Shown piece after piece: positions 1-10,646 of a DNA stretch of 64,000 nucleotides. A program made the translations under genes and the position numbers. The DNA lies in the NCBI GenBank assembly GCA_947184155.2, contig CAMXCT020006495.1, forward strand, positions 90,272 through 154,271, in the 5' to 3' direction. The notes beneath the pieces are model-generated. The model was not told the DNA's origin, did not search any database, and was given only the letters and a program-made list of their open reading frames with translations. Every line of letters begins with the position of its first letter. Position 1 is the first letter of the stretch. This DNA is from Cladocopium goreaui (taxonomy: Eukaryota; Sar; Dinophyceae; Suessiales; Symbiodiniaceae).

Positions 1-1448
1 GCAATTGCGGATTCAGGTGTTGAGCCTGCCGGAGATTCAGTGATGTTACATGTTTATACATGTTTGTCATTGTTCGTCTACATGCAAATTCGGTTCGTGG
101 GCCGGGTGTCACGACTCTTGGATAGCTGCAATTTCACCAAACCTTCAAACCCTAAACTTTTTGACGGCTTGGACTGAGGCAACGATGCCTTCAACAGATG
201 CCGCAGAGCCCCCCGCAGAAGACCTGACGCGAACACTGGCGCGTGTCTTGGCATGCAATCCATCAGACTTCAGCCCCCGGACTGCAGACATTTTCAAGCA
301 TTCCTAGTATTCCAAACCCATGTGTTTCACATCGTGGAGAGAGATAACCCCGACACTGATACTAGCAAACGGGGCGTTTGAGATCATCATAGATTAGATT
401 GAAATGAAATGTTATGGCAATAGTTGCCTTGCTGTGCCCAACCAAATGGTCATAGTTTTTCAGGGCACGTGAACCATGCGGCGGTTGCACCTGAATGACG
501 ATTCAACTGATGCAGAAAATTGGAGCAGGATGCAGACACTGCGCATCACTCCACCACAAAGTGCCCCAAGAAATCTTGGCATACCGCTTGCTGCAGAGAA
601 GCCGAGCTTCATGTTTGTCGAACATGAGCTATCATGAACCCATGTATGGCGATTCACCAATGTGTTGCTCGTTGCACCCGCTAGCGCGGAACCATGCGGA
701 ACCCAATTTCTGTCGCTTGAAGAGGATCAGGAAAGGCTCATGCCCGTTTGCAACTTCTTTGTTCTTGCTTGTGCAACCCCAGGAAATCCCAAGGATTAAA
801 TCGATGCAATTCATTACAGGAAAAACACATTAAATCAACTTGGAATTAAGTGAAATGTGTTTCGTGGCTGTCACATTTTCAAATGAGTTATATATATATA
901 ATATATATATATGTATATGTATAATCATCCCCGTTGGGGGTCGCTGGTTTAAAACCTGAGGCTAGTGCCGCCCTTTTTAGCCACGGAGTGGTGGCTGAAA
1001 CATATTGGCAAAACCTTAGATTCAGCAATTCATCATCTGCAATGATGGTAGTCTGGTTTGATGTCGAAATCAAGGGCCCTAGGTTTTCAGACACCGGACC
1101 GTGTGAACAGAGAAATCTTTGAAGATGTTGGGCCACCAGCTTTTTAGCCCTGTGACAAAACAAACTTGAAAATACTGGGAATGTTACATCATAGGTTTTT
1201 AGCCTTATGACCCGTGTAGAGCAGAGAAAGTTGGTTTCAGCAAAAATAATAATAAATGTTTTTACGGGATGTCATTATATACTATCCTGTTCCTCCCTGT
1301 AAAGTGTGCCTTGTGGTTATTGTACATTTACTGGACTCATGGCTCAAGACAAAAACAGTGTGCGTATTTGGTGGCTGTTTGAGGCTGTTTAACCTCTAAG
1401 TATAGGTTATCAGCCGTATCGCCACGTACCTTCTTTTTTGTCACTAGT
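1..1448. other. 5' flank without a supported gene
   Basis: Short ORFs occur on both strands but none shows a domain, a repeated family signature or a coherent length. A TA-rich tract lies near 889-922. The stretch just before 1449 could contain the 5' LTR or leader of Copia-1, but I found no matching copy downstream of the element, so no LTR is called. Confidence 0.5.
889..922. repeat. TA microsatellite
   Basis: Nearly pure alternating T and A, interrupted only by a few G. Similar short TA tracts recur near 17573-17605, 34430, 34742, 39145, 40480, 41047, 46475, 48280, 48845 and 51405. In the exon-bearing regions they fall between exons. Confidence 0.9.
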
Positions 1449-3046
1449 ATGTCTGCCCCTTCTGGTAAACCATCACCAGAAGGCACTCGCCAATCCGGGA
1501 CCGGTCAAGCCATGGCAATCGAGGACGCGGACGATGACAAAACTGTGAGTGACACCCCAATTCACACAACATCCCAGACTCCCTTCGAAGCGACAAGCGT
1601 GAGGTTAAGATCCCGCTTCCACCAGGCGCTGTGATGCCCCAAAGTGGAGCGTCAAGGTTTTCACACCGAGGATACGACTTTCACGCATCCCGGGAGGGCA
1701 TGCCTGCCGGCTCACATCATGTACAATCGAAATCAATCGAACAAGCTTGAAGTTCATCACCATGAGACAACTGAAGTGAATAACACTATGAACCTTCAGC
1801 AAGTTCAAAACAATGAAGTGTACGTGAATTCGCATGACCCTGCAGTTACACAGATGGTAGAGCAGGTTGCTGAGGCACGCCATCGAGAGGCTTTAGCCAA
1901 CACTGAAAATATGGTTCAAATGATGGTGACAGAAATGAGTGGCAGGTTCCATGCCGAGGAAGAAGCTGCGAGCGCCCGGATGCATCAGATGATGATGCTC
2001 GCAGAGGTCGGGAGAGTCAATTTCGTGAAGAACTCGCACAACAAGGGGAAGTGTACAAAAGGGTTTTAGACGGAAACGCCAGACAGTCGAACGCCACAAA
2101 GGACCAGCAGATTCAAGCTCTGAGGGACCACTATGAACGCCAGGATGAGAGCCGGAGAATGCAGCTGTCCCAACTTGAATCCATCATCAAGCAACAAAGT
2201 GAGCAAATCAGAGCCCAACAGTTGCAGACCGAATCAATGAACATGAGAATGAGTAAACTCCTTGACACAATAGGCCCATTACCCGCACCGATTGTCCAAA
2301 CCACCACTGCCGTCATGCCGCCACCGACTGAGGTCAAGATCACGGCACCACTGAGTGCATTTGCATCCGCCAGTGCATCCAAACCTACTGTACCCAATCA
2401 AGATTTATGGGAAATGCTTGAAGGGGATGGCAATGCACCCATTGATGCATACGATCCAGTAACAGAGATCACAAGTCTTAGGTCTCCAACATATCCACCT
2501 ACTACTGTTGCACCATCGGATACAGGAGGCAAACCACCTGGACCTGACCCTCCTGACGGTGACAAAGACTCCAATGGGAGTGACGAGCAGAGGCGGGGAA
2601 AGGACAAGCGTGGGAAGAAGCACCCTTCGGGGAGCAGACGCCCACCGGGAGGTGGGCCTGGGGACGGTGATGATGATGGAGACGATGATGGGGATGGTTC
2701 TGACGACAGTGATCGCAAGTTTATCCGAGGAATGAGAGCCATGTTTGGCAATCCCAAGGACCAATCTAATGACAAAAATAGGGTCAAAGAAGCAGACAGT
2801 GTGAAAGTGCCAGCTTTTCCTCATGCCGAATCATACCGAAACTGGAGAATCCGCACGAGGGAGGCCGTCATGTCAGCTTCCACTGACCCAGACAAAGCAT
2901 TTGATTGGATTAGTGAAACATGGAAGGAAGGCCAAACCATGGAGTCTCTTCGAAATGTCGGCAAGTTCACGACGTTGGATGCAAAGTTGTTGTCAGCACT
3001 TACAAACATTCTCACCGATGATTTTGCCGGAAAGGTTAACGCTTAA
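1449..3046 (+). pseudogene. Copia-1 gag, N-terminal part
   Basis: The ATG at 1449 starts a hydrophilic leader. A TGA at 1632-1634 interrupts it and a frameshift near 2050 moves the frame. The middle is a glutamine, arginine and methionine rich stretch (about 1800-2270) with heptad spacing, a likely coiled coil. A proline and glycine rich linker with an Asp-Gly run follows (about 2540-2720). The last part (about 2790-3040), with the signature SYRNWRIRTREAV and then ILTDDFAGK, matches the Gag core I associate with dinoflagellate Copia polyproteins. Gag would form the particle that packages element RNA. The frame ends at TAA just before the satellite block, and the Gag core resumes after it near 7506. 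Confidence 0.75.
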
Positions 3047-3176
3047 CATAGACCCGGGCAAGCCGGCGGCGGAAGTTTCCCAAACATAAATGACCTATAG
3101 TTCAAAGACACCCTGTCCCGACCGTGTCCTTCCCTCGACAACCGTTTGATTTTTTCAGCGAGAGACGAAGCAAAGT

Positions 3177-3428
3177 CTTCACACTCCACACTCCACACTT
3201 CACACTGCACTCTTCGCACTCCAAACTTCAAACTTCACACTCCACACTTCACACTTCACACTTCACACTGCTTCCTTCACACTCCAAACCTCACACTTCA
3301 CACTTCACACTGCGCTCTTCACACTCCAAACTGACTTCACACTTCACACTTCACACTCCACACTTCACACTTCTCACTTCCCACTGATTCCTTCACACTT
3401 CACACTTCACACTTCACACTGCACTCTT
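3177..3428. repeat. TTCACAC-type minisatellite
   Basis: Degenerate units of 7 to 10 bases built on CACTTCACAC and CTCCACACTT run almost without interruption. Open frames here translate to low-complexity His, Ser and Thr repeats and are not genes. Confidence 0.9.
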
Positions 3429-3439
3429 TACGCCCCACA

Positions 3440-4560
3440 CTCTAAACCTCCAAAATAGAGAAAATCTGCTAACAAATTTATTTCGTAGCCTTCATGCAGC
3501 CACTCCAAGACGATTTCCGAGATCCAGCTGCAAAAGACAATAGTATTACAAATGCAGCCACAGCATGAAGCAACCTTGACACAGCCATTACAATGCGATC
3601 TGCGGAGACTGAGTTGCAAAACACAATAGAACTACGCGCAACGGCGTCGGAAATTGTAGCTCCAAAACCGGATCTCGACGCCAGAGCGAAAAAAAGACGA
3701 TTTTGAAGCACTTTTTAAAAGGATTTTTAGAAGGAAAATCACTAGCGCCAAAATGGAGAAAATCTGCTGACAAATCACTGTCGCAGCCTTCATGCAGCCA
3801 CTCCAATACGATTTACGAAGTCCAGCTGCAAAAGACAATAGTATTACGCATGCAGCCACAGCATGAAGCAACCTTGACGCAGCCATTACAATGCGATCTG
3901 CGGAGACTGAGTTGCAAAACACAAGAGAACTACGGGCAATGGCGTCGGAAATTGTAGCTCCAAAACCGGATCTCGACGCCAGAGAGCGAAAAAAAGACGA
4001 TTTTGAAGCACTTTTTAAAAGGATTTAAGAAGGAAAATCACTAGCGCCAAAAACGCATTTCGTGCGAGACTTCCTTCAAAACTCCTTGACGCAGCCATTC
4101 CAATGCGATCTGCGGAGACTGAGTTGCAAAGCACAAGGGAACTACGCGCAATGGCGTCGGAAATTGTAGCTCCAAAACCGGATCTCGACGCCAGAGCGAA
4201 AAAAAGACGATTTTGAAGCACTTTTTAAAAATATTTTTAGAAGGAAAATCACTAGCGCCAAAATGGAGAAAATCTGCTGACAAATCACTGTCGCAGCCTT
4301 CATGCAGCCACTCCAATACGATTTACGAAGTCCAGCTGCAAAAGACAATAGTATTACGCATGCAGCCACAGCATGAAGCAACCTTGACGCAGCCATTACA
4401 ATGCGATCTGCGCAGACTGAGTTGCAAAACACAAGAGAACTACGCGCAACGGCGTCGGAAATTGTAGCTCCAAAACCGGATCTCGACGCCAGAGAGCGAA
4501 AAAAAGACGATTTTGAAGCACTTTTTAAAAGGATTTTTAGAAGGAAAATCACTAGCGCCA
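3440..4560. repeat. Tandem repeat with a unit of about 300 bp
   Basis: The phrase AGAAAATCTGCT followed by GCAGCCTTCATGCAGCCACT recurs at about 3459, 3759 and 4266. The first two copies are 300 bp apart. A shortened copy between about 4050 and 4264 lacks part of the unit and instead carries CGCATTTCGTGCGAGAC, which also begins the next family. The two satellites therefore share a module. Confidence 0.85.
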
Positions 4561-5995
4561 AAAACGCATTTCGTGCGAGACTTCCTTCAAAACTCCATCG
4601 CCAACTCCTCCACCAGCACCACTTGCAATCCCATTTACATTGCGGGAACGATCCTACAGTTGCAAATCACAATGGAATTCTGTCGACCGCACATGCACGA
4701 AACACAGGTGACACCCCATTTACAATGCGGAACCGATCCGACCATGGTCCGAGAATGATCCGACCATGGTCCGAGAATGATCCGACCACACACGAGACCG
4801 TCTCGCACCCGTCGCACCGCAGAGGTAGATCATCGACGTTCGGGGACGCACTTTGTCTGGAAAAACAAAGGGTTTCGTGCATCTGCTATCTCTCAAAAAC
4901 GCATTTCGTGCGAGACTTCCTCCAAAACTCCATCGGCAACTCCTCCACCAGCACCACTTGCAATCCCATTTACATTGCGGGAACGATCCTACAGTTGCAA
5001 ATCACAATGGAATTCTGTCGACCGCGCATGCACGAAAAACACTTGAAACCCCATTTACAATGCAGAACCGATCCGACCATGGTCCGAGAATGATCCGACC
5101 ATGGTCCGAGAATGATCCGACCACACACGAGACCGCCTCGCACCCGTCGCACCGCAGAGGTAGATCATCGACGTTCGGGGACGCACTTTGTATGGAAAAA
5201 CACAGGGTTTCGTGCATCTGCTATCTCTCAAAAACGCATTTCGTGCGAGACTTCCTTCAAAACTCCATCGGCAACTCATCCACCAGCACCACTTGCAATC
5301 CCATTTACATTGCGGGAACGATCCTATACAGTTGCAAACCACAATGGAATTCTGTCGACCGCGCATGCACGAAAAACACTTGAAACCCCATTTACAATGC
5401 GGAACCGATCCGACCATGGTCCGAGACCGATCCGACCATGATCCCATGATCCGACCACACACGAGACCATCTCGCAACCGTCGCACCGCAGAGGTATATC
5501 ACCGAGGTTCGGGGACGGACTTTGTATGGAAAAACATAGGGTTTCGTGCATCTGCTATCTCTCAAAAACGCATTTCGTGCGAGACTTCCTCCAAAACCCG
5601 ATCGGCAACTCCTCCACCAGCACCACTTGCAATCCCATTTACATTGCGGGAACGATCCTATACAGTTGCAAACCACAATGGAATTCTGTCGACCGCGCAT
5701 GCACGAAAAACACTTGAAACCCCATTTACAATGCGGAACCGATCCGACCATGGTCCGAGACCGATCCGACCATGGTCCGCCCATGATCCGACCACACACG
5801 AGACCGTCTCGCAACCGTCGCACCGCAGAGGTAGATCAGCGAGGTCCGGGGACGGACTTTGTATGGAAAAACATATAGGGTTTCGTGCATCTGCTATCTC
5901 TCAAAAACGCATTTCGTGCGAGACTTCCTCCAAAACTCCATCGGCAACTCCTCCACCAGCACCACTTGCAATCCCATTTACATTGCGGGAACAAT
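4559..5995. repeat. Tandem repeat with a unit of about 335 bp
   Basis: The phrase AAAAACGCATTTCGTGCGAG recurs at about 4559, 4895, 5230, 5564 and 5903, giving units of 334 to 339 bp. Each unit has an inner CCGACCATGGTCCGAGA motif in one to three copies. Long frames here are open only because the repeat lacks stops. Confidence 0.9.
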
Positions 5996-7410
5996 TTCTT
6001 TGCTAACTCTTTCTGTGACTAACTCGTTCCCTCACTAACTCTTTCTTTGACTAACTCTTTCCCTGACTAACTGTTTCTTTGCTAACTCTGTCTTTGACTA
6101 CCTCATATATCCTGACTAACTCTTTCTTTGACTAACTCTTTCCCTCACTAACTCTTTCTTTGACTGACTCTTTCCCTCACTAACTCTTTCTTTGACTAAC
6201 TCTTTCCCTCACTAACTCTTTCTTTGACTAACTCTTTCCCTGACTAACTGTTTCTTTGACTAACTCGTTCTTTGACTAACTCTTTCCCTGACGAACTCTT
6301 TCTTTGCTAGCTCTTTCTGTGACCAACTCTTTCCCTCACTAACTCTTTCTTTGACTAACTCTTTCCCTGACTAACTGTTTCTTTGCTAACTCTTTCTTTG
6401 ACTAACTCTTTCCCTCACTAACTCTTTCTTTGACTAACTTGTTTCTTTGCTAACTCTTTCTTTGACTACCTCATATATCCTGACTAACTCTTTCTTTGAC
6501 TACCTTTTTCCCTGACTAACTGTTTCTTTGACTAACTCTTTCTTTGACGAACTCTTTCTTTGACTTACTCTTTCTTTGACTAACTCTTTCTTTGACCAAC
6601 TCTTTCCCTGACTAACGGTTTCTTTGACTAACTCTTTCCCTGACTAACTGTTTCTTTGACTAACTCTTTCTTTGACTAACTCTTTCCCTGACTAACTGTT
6701 TCTTTGACTAACTCTTTCTTTGACTAACTCTTTCCCTCACTAACTGTTTCTTTGCTAACTCTTTCTTTGACTAACTCTTTCCCTCACTATCTCTTTCTTT
6801 GACTAACTCTTTCCCTCACTAACTCTTTCTTTGACTAACTTGTTTCTTTGCTAACTCTTTCTTTGACTACCTCATATATCCTGACTAACTCTTTCTTTGA
6901 CTAACTCTTTCCCTCACTAACTCTTTCTTTGACTGACCCTTTCCCTCACTAACTCTTTCTTTGACTAACTCTTTCCCTCACTAACTCTTTCTTTGACTAA
7001 CTCTTTCCCTGACTAACTGTTTCTTTGACTAACTTTTTCTTTGACTAACTCTTTCCCTGACGAACTCTTTCTTTGCTAACTCTTTCTGTGACTACCTCTT
7101 TCCCTCACTAACTCTTTCTTTGACTAACTCTTTCCCTGACTAACTGTTTCTTTGCTAACTCTTTCTTTGACTAACTCTTTCCCTCACTATACTCTTTCTT
7201 TGACTAACTCTTTCCCTGACTAACTCTTTCTTTGACTAACTCTTTCTTTGACTAACTCTTTCCTTGCTAACTCTTTCTTTGACTGACTCTTTCCCTCACT
7301 AACTCTTTCTTTGACTAACTCTTTCCCTCACTATACTCTTTCTTTGACTAACTCTTTCCCTGACGAACTCTTTCTTTGCTATAGCTCTTTCTGTGACCAA
7401 CTCTTTCCCT
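5996..7410. repeat. 16-bp minisatellite with higher-order structure
   Basis: Units alternate CTAACTCTTTCTTTGA and CTAACTCTTTCCCTGA. A rarer variant containing CTACCTCATATATCC occurs at 6098, 6467 and 6868. The 6115-6370 and 6890-7150 segments follow the same order of variants, so there is a higher-order period of about 770 bp, which points to segmental duplication within the array. Confidence 0.9.
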
Positions 7411-7505
7411 GACATTCTAAAAGTCCGTAACACGGAAGTTTCTCCCCCTAAACTTCCTTTGACAAAGAGACTGAAGCAACAAATCATCGATATGTAAGGG
7501 GTCGT

Positions 7506-8150
7506 CAGGTACTACTTATGATGCATGAACATTTCAGTACCAACATCAGGCATGGAGCGACGTCTCATTACAGGATTTGTTCACAGTGTCAAGCTCAAGG
7601 GCGATAACCTGCGTGGTTTCATCAGCAATTGGGATCAAGTAATGGCTGGAATTCCTAAGGTGCCTGAAGTCAGCATTCTGGAAACTCTGTTCTTTAACCA
7701 AGTTAAAAACAGCAAAGCCATCGCACACGATCTGCAGGAATATCATCGTGCTGAAGAAAGGTCCGACAAGAAGACTTATATGATTTCCTAGTGACAGCAG
7801 TTCGCCGCTACTTGGATAGGGTGCGACTCGAATCCAACCGTGAGCGGGTCGCCAGGACCCTCGGTGCCTCGTCGTCGAGCGCTGCTCCAGCAGTTGGCGA
7901 GAAGACAGGGTACATTCCAAAGGGGTACTGCGTCAAATGGAACAAGGGCACATGCACGAATGATTCCTGCACATACAAACACGAAAAGCCTCCACCAAAG
8001 AAAGATAGGAGTCAATCAAGACCATCCTCCGACCGTGGCAGATCACCATCAAGAGGTAGGAATGATAAGAGCAAGAAGAAGCAGCCATGCAAGTTCTGGA
8101 AACAGGGTAGATGCAATAGAGGTACTGAGTGTAGGTTCAGCCAGAGGGGA
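7506..8150 (+). pseudogene. Copia-1 gag, C-terminal part with two CCCH zinc fingers
   Basis: From 7506 the frame reads GRQVLL-like Gag core; indels then move it to KLKGDNLRGFISNWD near 7590 and again near 7790. Basic, serine-rich sequence follows, with a first finger at 7929-7982 spaced C-x7-C-x4-C-x3-H. A second finger at 8088-8144 is spaced C-x7-C-x5-C-x3, but its last ligand is Gln instead of His. These fingers take the place of the usual CCHC knuckle and presumably bind element RNA. Arg and Ser rich stretches (about 7990-8080) separate and follow them. The loss of the last ligand and the frameshifts mark decay. Confidence 0.75.
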
Positions 8151-8355
8151 AGCAATCTAAGTCCCCTCGAGCTCCCACTCCTGCCAGACCCTCGTCCAAT
8201 GACTCGAAAGGATCCAGACGAAAGAACAGCAGGAGCCCAGGGAAAGGCAGAGACCGCTCTCCAAAGCAGAAGGGATCAAGGAGTCCCAGGAATAGCCGTT
8301 CCCCTAAGGGGAATAAAGGTAAGCCTGAGACACCCAAAGCTTCCCCAGCGGCCGT

Positions 8356-8944
8356 TTGCCTATAATAGCCTCAATGCTAGCATCCGTATCCAATGCATGC
8401 CTGTTGCCACCGATTGATGTGATCAGTTGCCCTGCAGTGACATTCAACACAAATCACGATGTTTATCAAGTCATTGCCAAGGGGGACCTTGTGCCTGTCA
8501 ATCCAGCTTCAAGGAATTCAAGGAAGTACAGGAGAACATTCCCAATCGATCATCCGTTTGAGTTCGATGGAAGAGATAGAGAGGACGCGTGTTTGTCAGC
8601 AAATATGTTGGCGGGCGCAGTCAAGAATTCGTTAATGAACAAAGACTGCAAATGCAACTATGAATGTGACACCATGTTTGCCTGTGATCACTGTATCCCT
8701 AAGGGAATTGTTGCAATGCCTGCCAAAGCAGAAGAATATGTTGACGGAAGTTTTGAAGCCTCCATTGATTGGATTGTTGATACCTCGCAGTGCACAGGAC
8801 TTACTCACTGATCACCATGTGCCTGATCACTATGGATATTACTCAGACAACCCAATCCGTCTCATCACAGCTAACGGGGAAAGTTCGTCTATGAAGCAAG
8901 GCAAGGTAAAGGTCCCAGAGTTGAACGCCACTGTTTCAGCGTAC
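8356..8944 (+). pseudogene. Copia-1 protease region, first part
   Basis: The frame from 8356 ends in DWIVDT, the start of a retropepsin active-site motif. The expected D-T-G-S is broken by a frameshift at about 8785. The next frame continues with AQDLLTDHH and then RLITANGES, which resembles the flap region of Copia proteases. A Cys-rich stretch (about 8645-8700) precedes it. The protease would cut the polyprotein into Gag, integrase and reverse transcriptase. At 8944 the sequence is interrupted by an insert and continues at 9748. Confidence 0.7.
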
Positions 8945-9747
8945 ACCCATACGCCAAAGTCCTTGCAATGTTTGCGTTTGACAGCTGTCCCCAATCAAAA
9001 CGCTCGCCACGACCCCTGTCCCGGCACAGACCTTGCAAAACTCCTCTCCCCATTGGAAACGCTAGCTTGACCAAACTATCATGGTTCTATTCGTTTTTGA
9101 TCGAATCCCATCGGAACGCCGGTTTCCAACGGGCCTTTTTTCGTGGGCACTGTTGACGCCCACAAACAAAAACACGAAGCAGGCCCTTTTCCTAGTTTGT
9201 ATACTGCAGGATGGGTTCTGATAAAGGAAAAAAACGAGGTCCAAAACGAGGTCAAAGCGAGGTACGGAAAAAGCCCCGCATCTACACACATGGACTTTGG
9301 CCCGCAAGCCGCAAACCTGCCCTTCCTTGGATCACTGGTAGCGAAACAATGACAATTTGCAGAATCCCAGCACACCGCCATGGTGTAGAGATGATAATCC
9401 CAGTGTTGTGTAGAAGTACCCGGAAACAGCAACAGCAGCAGCCGTCGAACCAGCAGCCGCAGCAACAGCAAGACGCCAGTAGCTGCAGAACCCAACAGCA
9501 ACCATCCCAAACACAATGAGAACGCAACTAGCAAGATTAAAGCACTATGCTAATAGTAAAACAACGCCCTACCCCAAACACAACCTAAACGCCGCTTCGC
9601 CACTTTGGGTCTACATGAGATAGTAAAACAGCAACCTACCCTAAACACAAGCTAAACGCCGCATCGCCACGACTTCCACAAAAGCCTTCCCCCAAGCTAA
9701 TTTCAAGATTTTTGGGATTTCGCCACGACTTGGGTAGTTGGGAGTAC
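8945..9747. mobile_element. 803-bp insert in the Copia-1 protease
   Basis: GTAC at 8941-8944 recurs at 9744-9747. Deleting 8945-9747 joins the upstream codons for S-A-Y in frame to L-V-Q-S-S-P-P, the expected Copia sequence. The insert has no terminal inverted repeats that I can see. It contains a CAG/CAA-rich stretch (9427-9505) and two diverged copies of a segment of about 65 bp (about 9556 and 9621). The decamer TCGCCACGAC occurs three times, at 9004, 9664 and 9720. Its class is unknown. Confidence 0.55.
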
Positions 9748-9903
9748 CTGGTGCAAAGTTCACCTCCTGTTTTGTCAGTTGGTCTCAGGTGCGTGGAGGA
9801 CGGATTTGACTTCGTGTGGAGGGGCTCCAAGAATGAGAAGCCAAAGTTAGTTTCACCCGATGGGAAAGTCATAGAACTTGAAGTCAGAGACTATGTCCCA
9901 TAT
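9748..9903 (+). pseudogene. Copia-1 protease to integrase linker
   Basis: The frame reads SSPPVLSVGLRCVEDGF and then a Lys-Pro stretch ending VRDYVPY. In dinoflagellate Copia polyproteins I associate this segment with the end of the protease domain and the start of the linker to integrase. It is in frame with neither neighbour as it stands, because inserts flank it on both sides. The VPY codons sit on the target duplication of the next insert. Confidence 0.65.
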
Positions 9904-10639
9904 CATCTTAGCATGTCTCTCTACCATGTTTTTGGGCTATCCCTTTAGGCACTGTTTTACAAGGTTTGTCCCTAACTTTTGGTAATTTTTGTCACTAACT
10001 GTTGGGATTTTTTGTCCCTAACTTTTCGGAATTTTGGAATTTTTGTCCCCAACTTTTGGCAATGTTTGTCCCCAACTTTTGGTGATTTGGGAATTTTTGT
10101 CCCCAACTTTTGGGAATTTTTGTCCCCAACTTTTGGGAATTTGTGCCCCCAACTTTTGGGAATTTTTGCCCCCAACTTTTGGGGAATTGGGAATTTTTGT
10201 CCCCAACTTTCGGGGATTTTTGCCCCCAACTTTTATGGATTTGGGATTTTTTGTCCCCAAAAGTTGGGGACAAAAATTCCCAAACAGTTGGGGACAATAA
10301 TTCAATTCCTATGGGAATAATTATTGTCCCCAACTTTTCCCAAAGGAATTTATTTATTGTCCCCAACTTTTTCGGTTGGGAAAAGTTGGGGACAAAAATT
10401 CCCCAAAGGTTGGGGACAAAAATTCCCAAATCCCCAAAAGTTGGGGCCAAAAATTCCCAAATTCCCAAAAGTTGGGGACAAAAAATCCCAAAAGTTGGGG
10501 GCAAAAAATCCCAAATCCCCAAAAGTTGGGGACAAAAATTCCCAAAAGTTGGGGACAATAATTACCAAACTTAGGGTCAATAATTACCCAAACTTGGACA
10601 AAATAGTTCTAAAGAAAACGTGGTAGAGCGCCATGCTAA
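9904..10639. mobile_element. 736-bp fold-back element in Copia-1
   Basis: CCCATAT occurs at 9897-9903 and 10640-10646 as a 7-bp target duplication. The ends carry imperfect inverted repeats: TTAGCATG then CTCTACCA on the left, and the complement of both on the right. The inside is a large palindrome. Units like TTGTCCCCAACTTTTGGGAA are tandem from about 9960 to 10250, then the complement from 10255 to 10600. Deletion rejoins V-P-Y to L-C-S-K-S-N in frame. It has no coding capacity of its own and is probably mobilised by another element's transposase, Mutator-like or hAT-like judging from the duplication length. Confidence 0.75.
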
Positions 10640-10646
10640 CCCATAT

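Larger units (their letters stand above)
3080..7442. repeat. 4.4-kb satellite block inside Copia-1 gag
   Basis: Four different tandem families lie back to back between two halves of gag. The 10-mer CGGAAGTTTC occurs at 3070-3079 and again at 7433-7442, so it flanks the block as a direct repeat, possibly a target-site duplication. I see no terminal inverted repeats and no transposase. The ORFs across the block are by-products of its periodicity, not genes. Confidence 0.8.

Noticed and set aside
889-960. A tRNA-like segment around GGTCGCTGGTTTAAAACCTG
   Set aside because: No A box, no acceptor stem and no fitting B box could be traced.
1328-1348. Possible spliced-leader relic ending TGGCTCAAG
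   Set aside because: Only about 11 of 21 positions match, all gained from the last nine bases; not separable from chance.
3124-6006. Many long open frames in both strands across the satellites
   Set aside because: They follow the repeat periods of 300 and 335 bp and the 8-base array and show no domain; they are open because the unit lacks stops.
9979-10626. Overlapping frames of 75 to 187 residues on both strands
   Set aside because: They translate the fold-back units and are open in nearly all frames, with no family signature.
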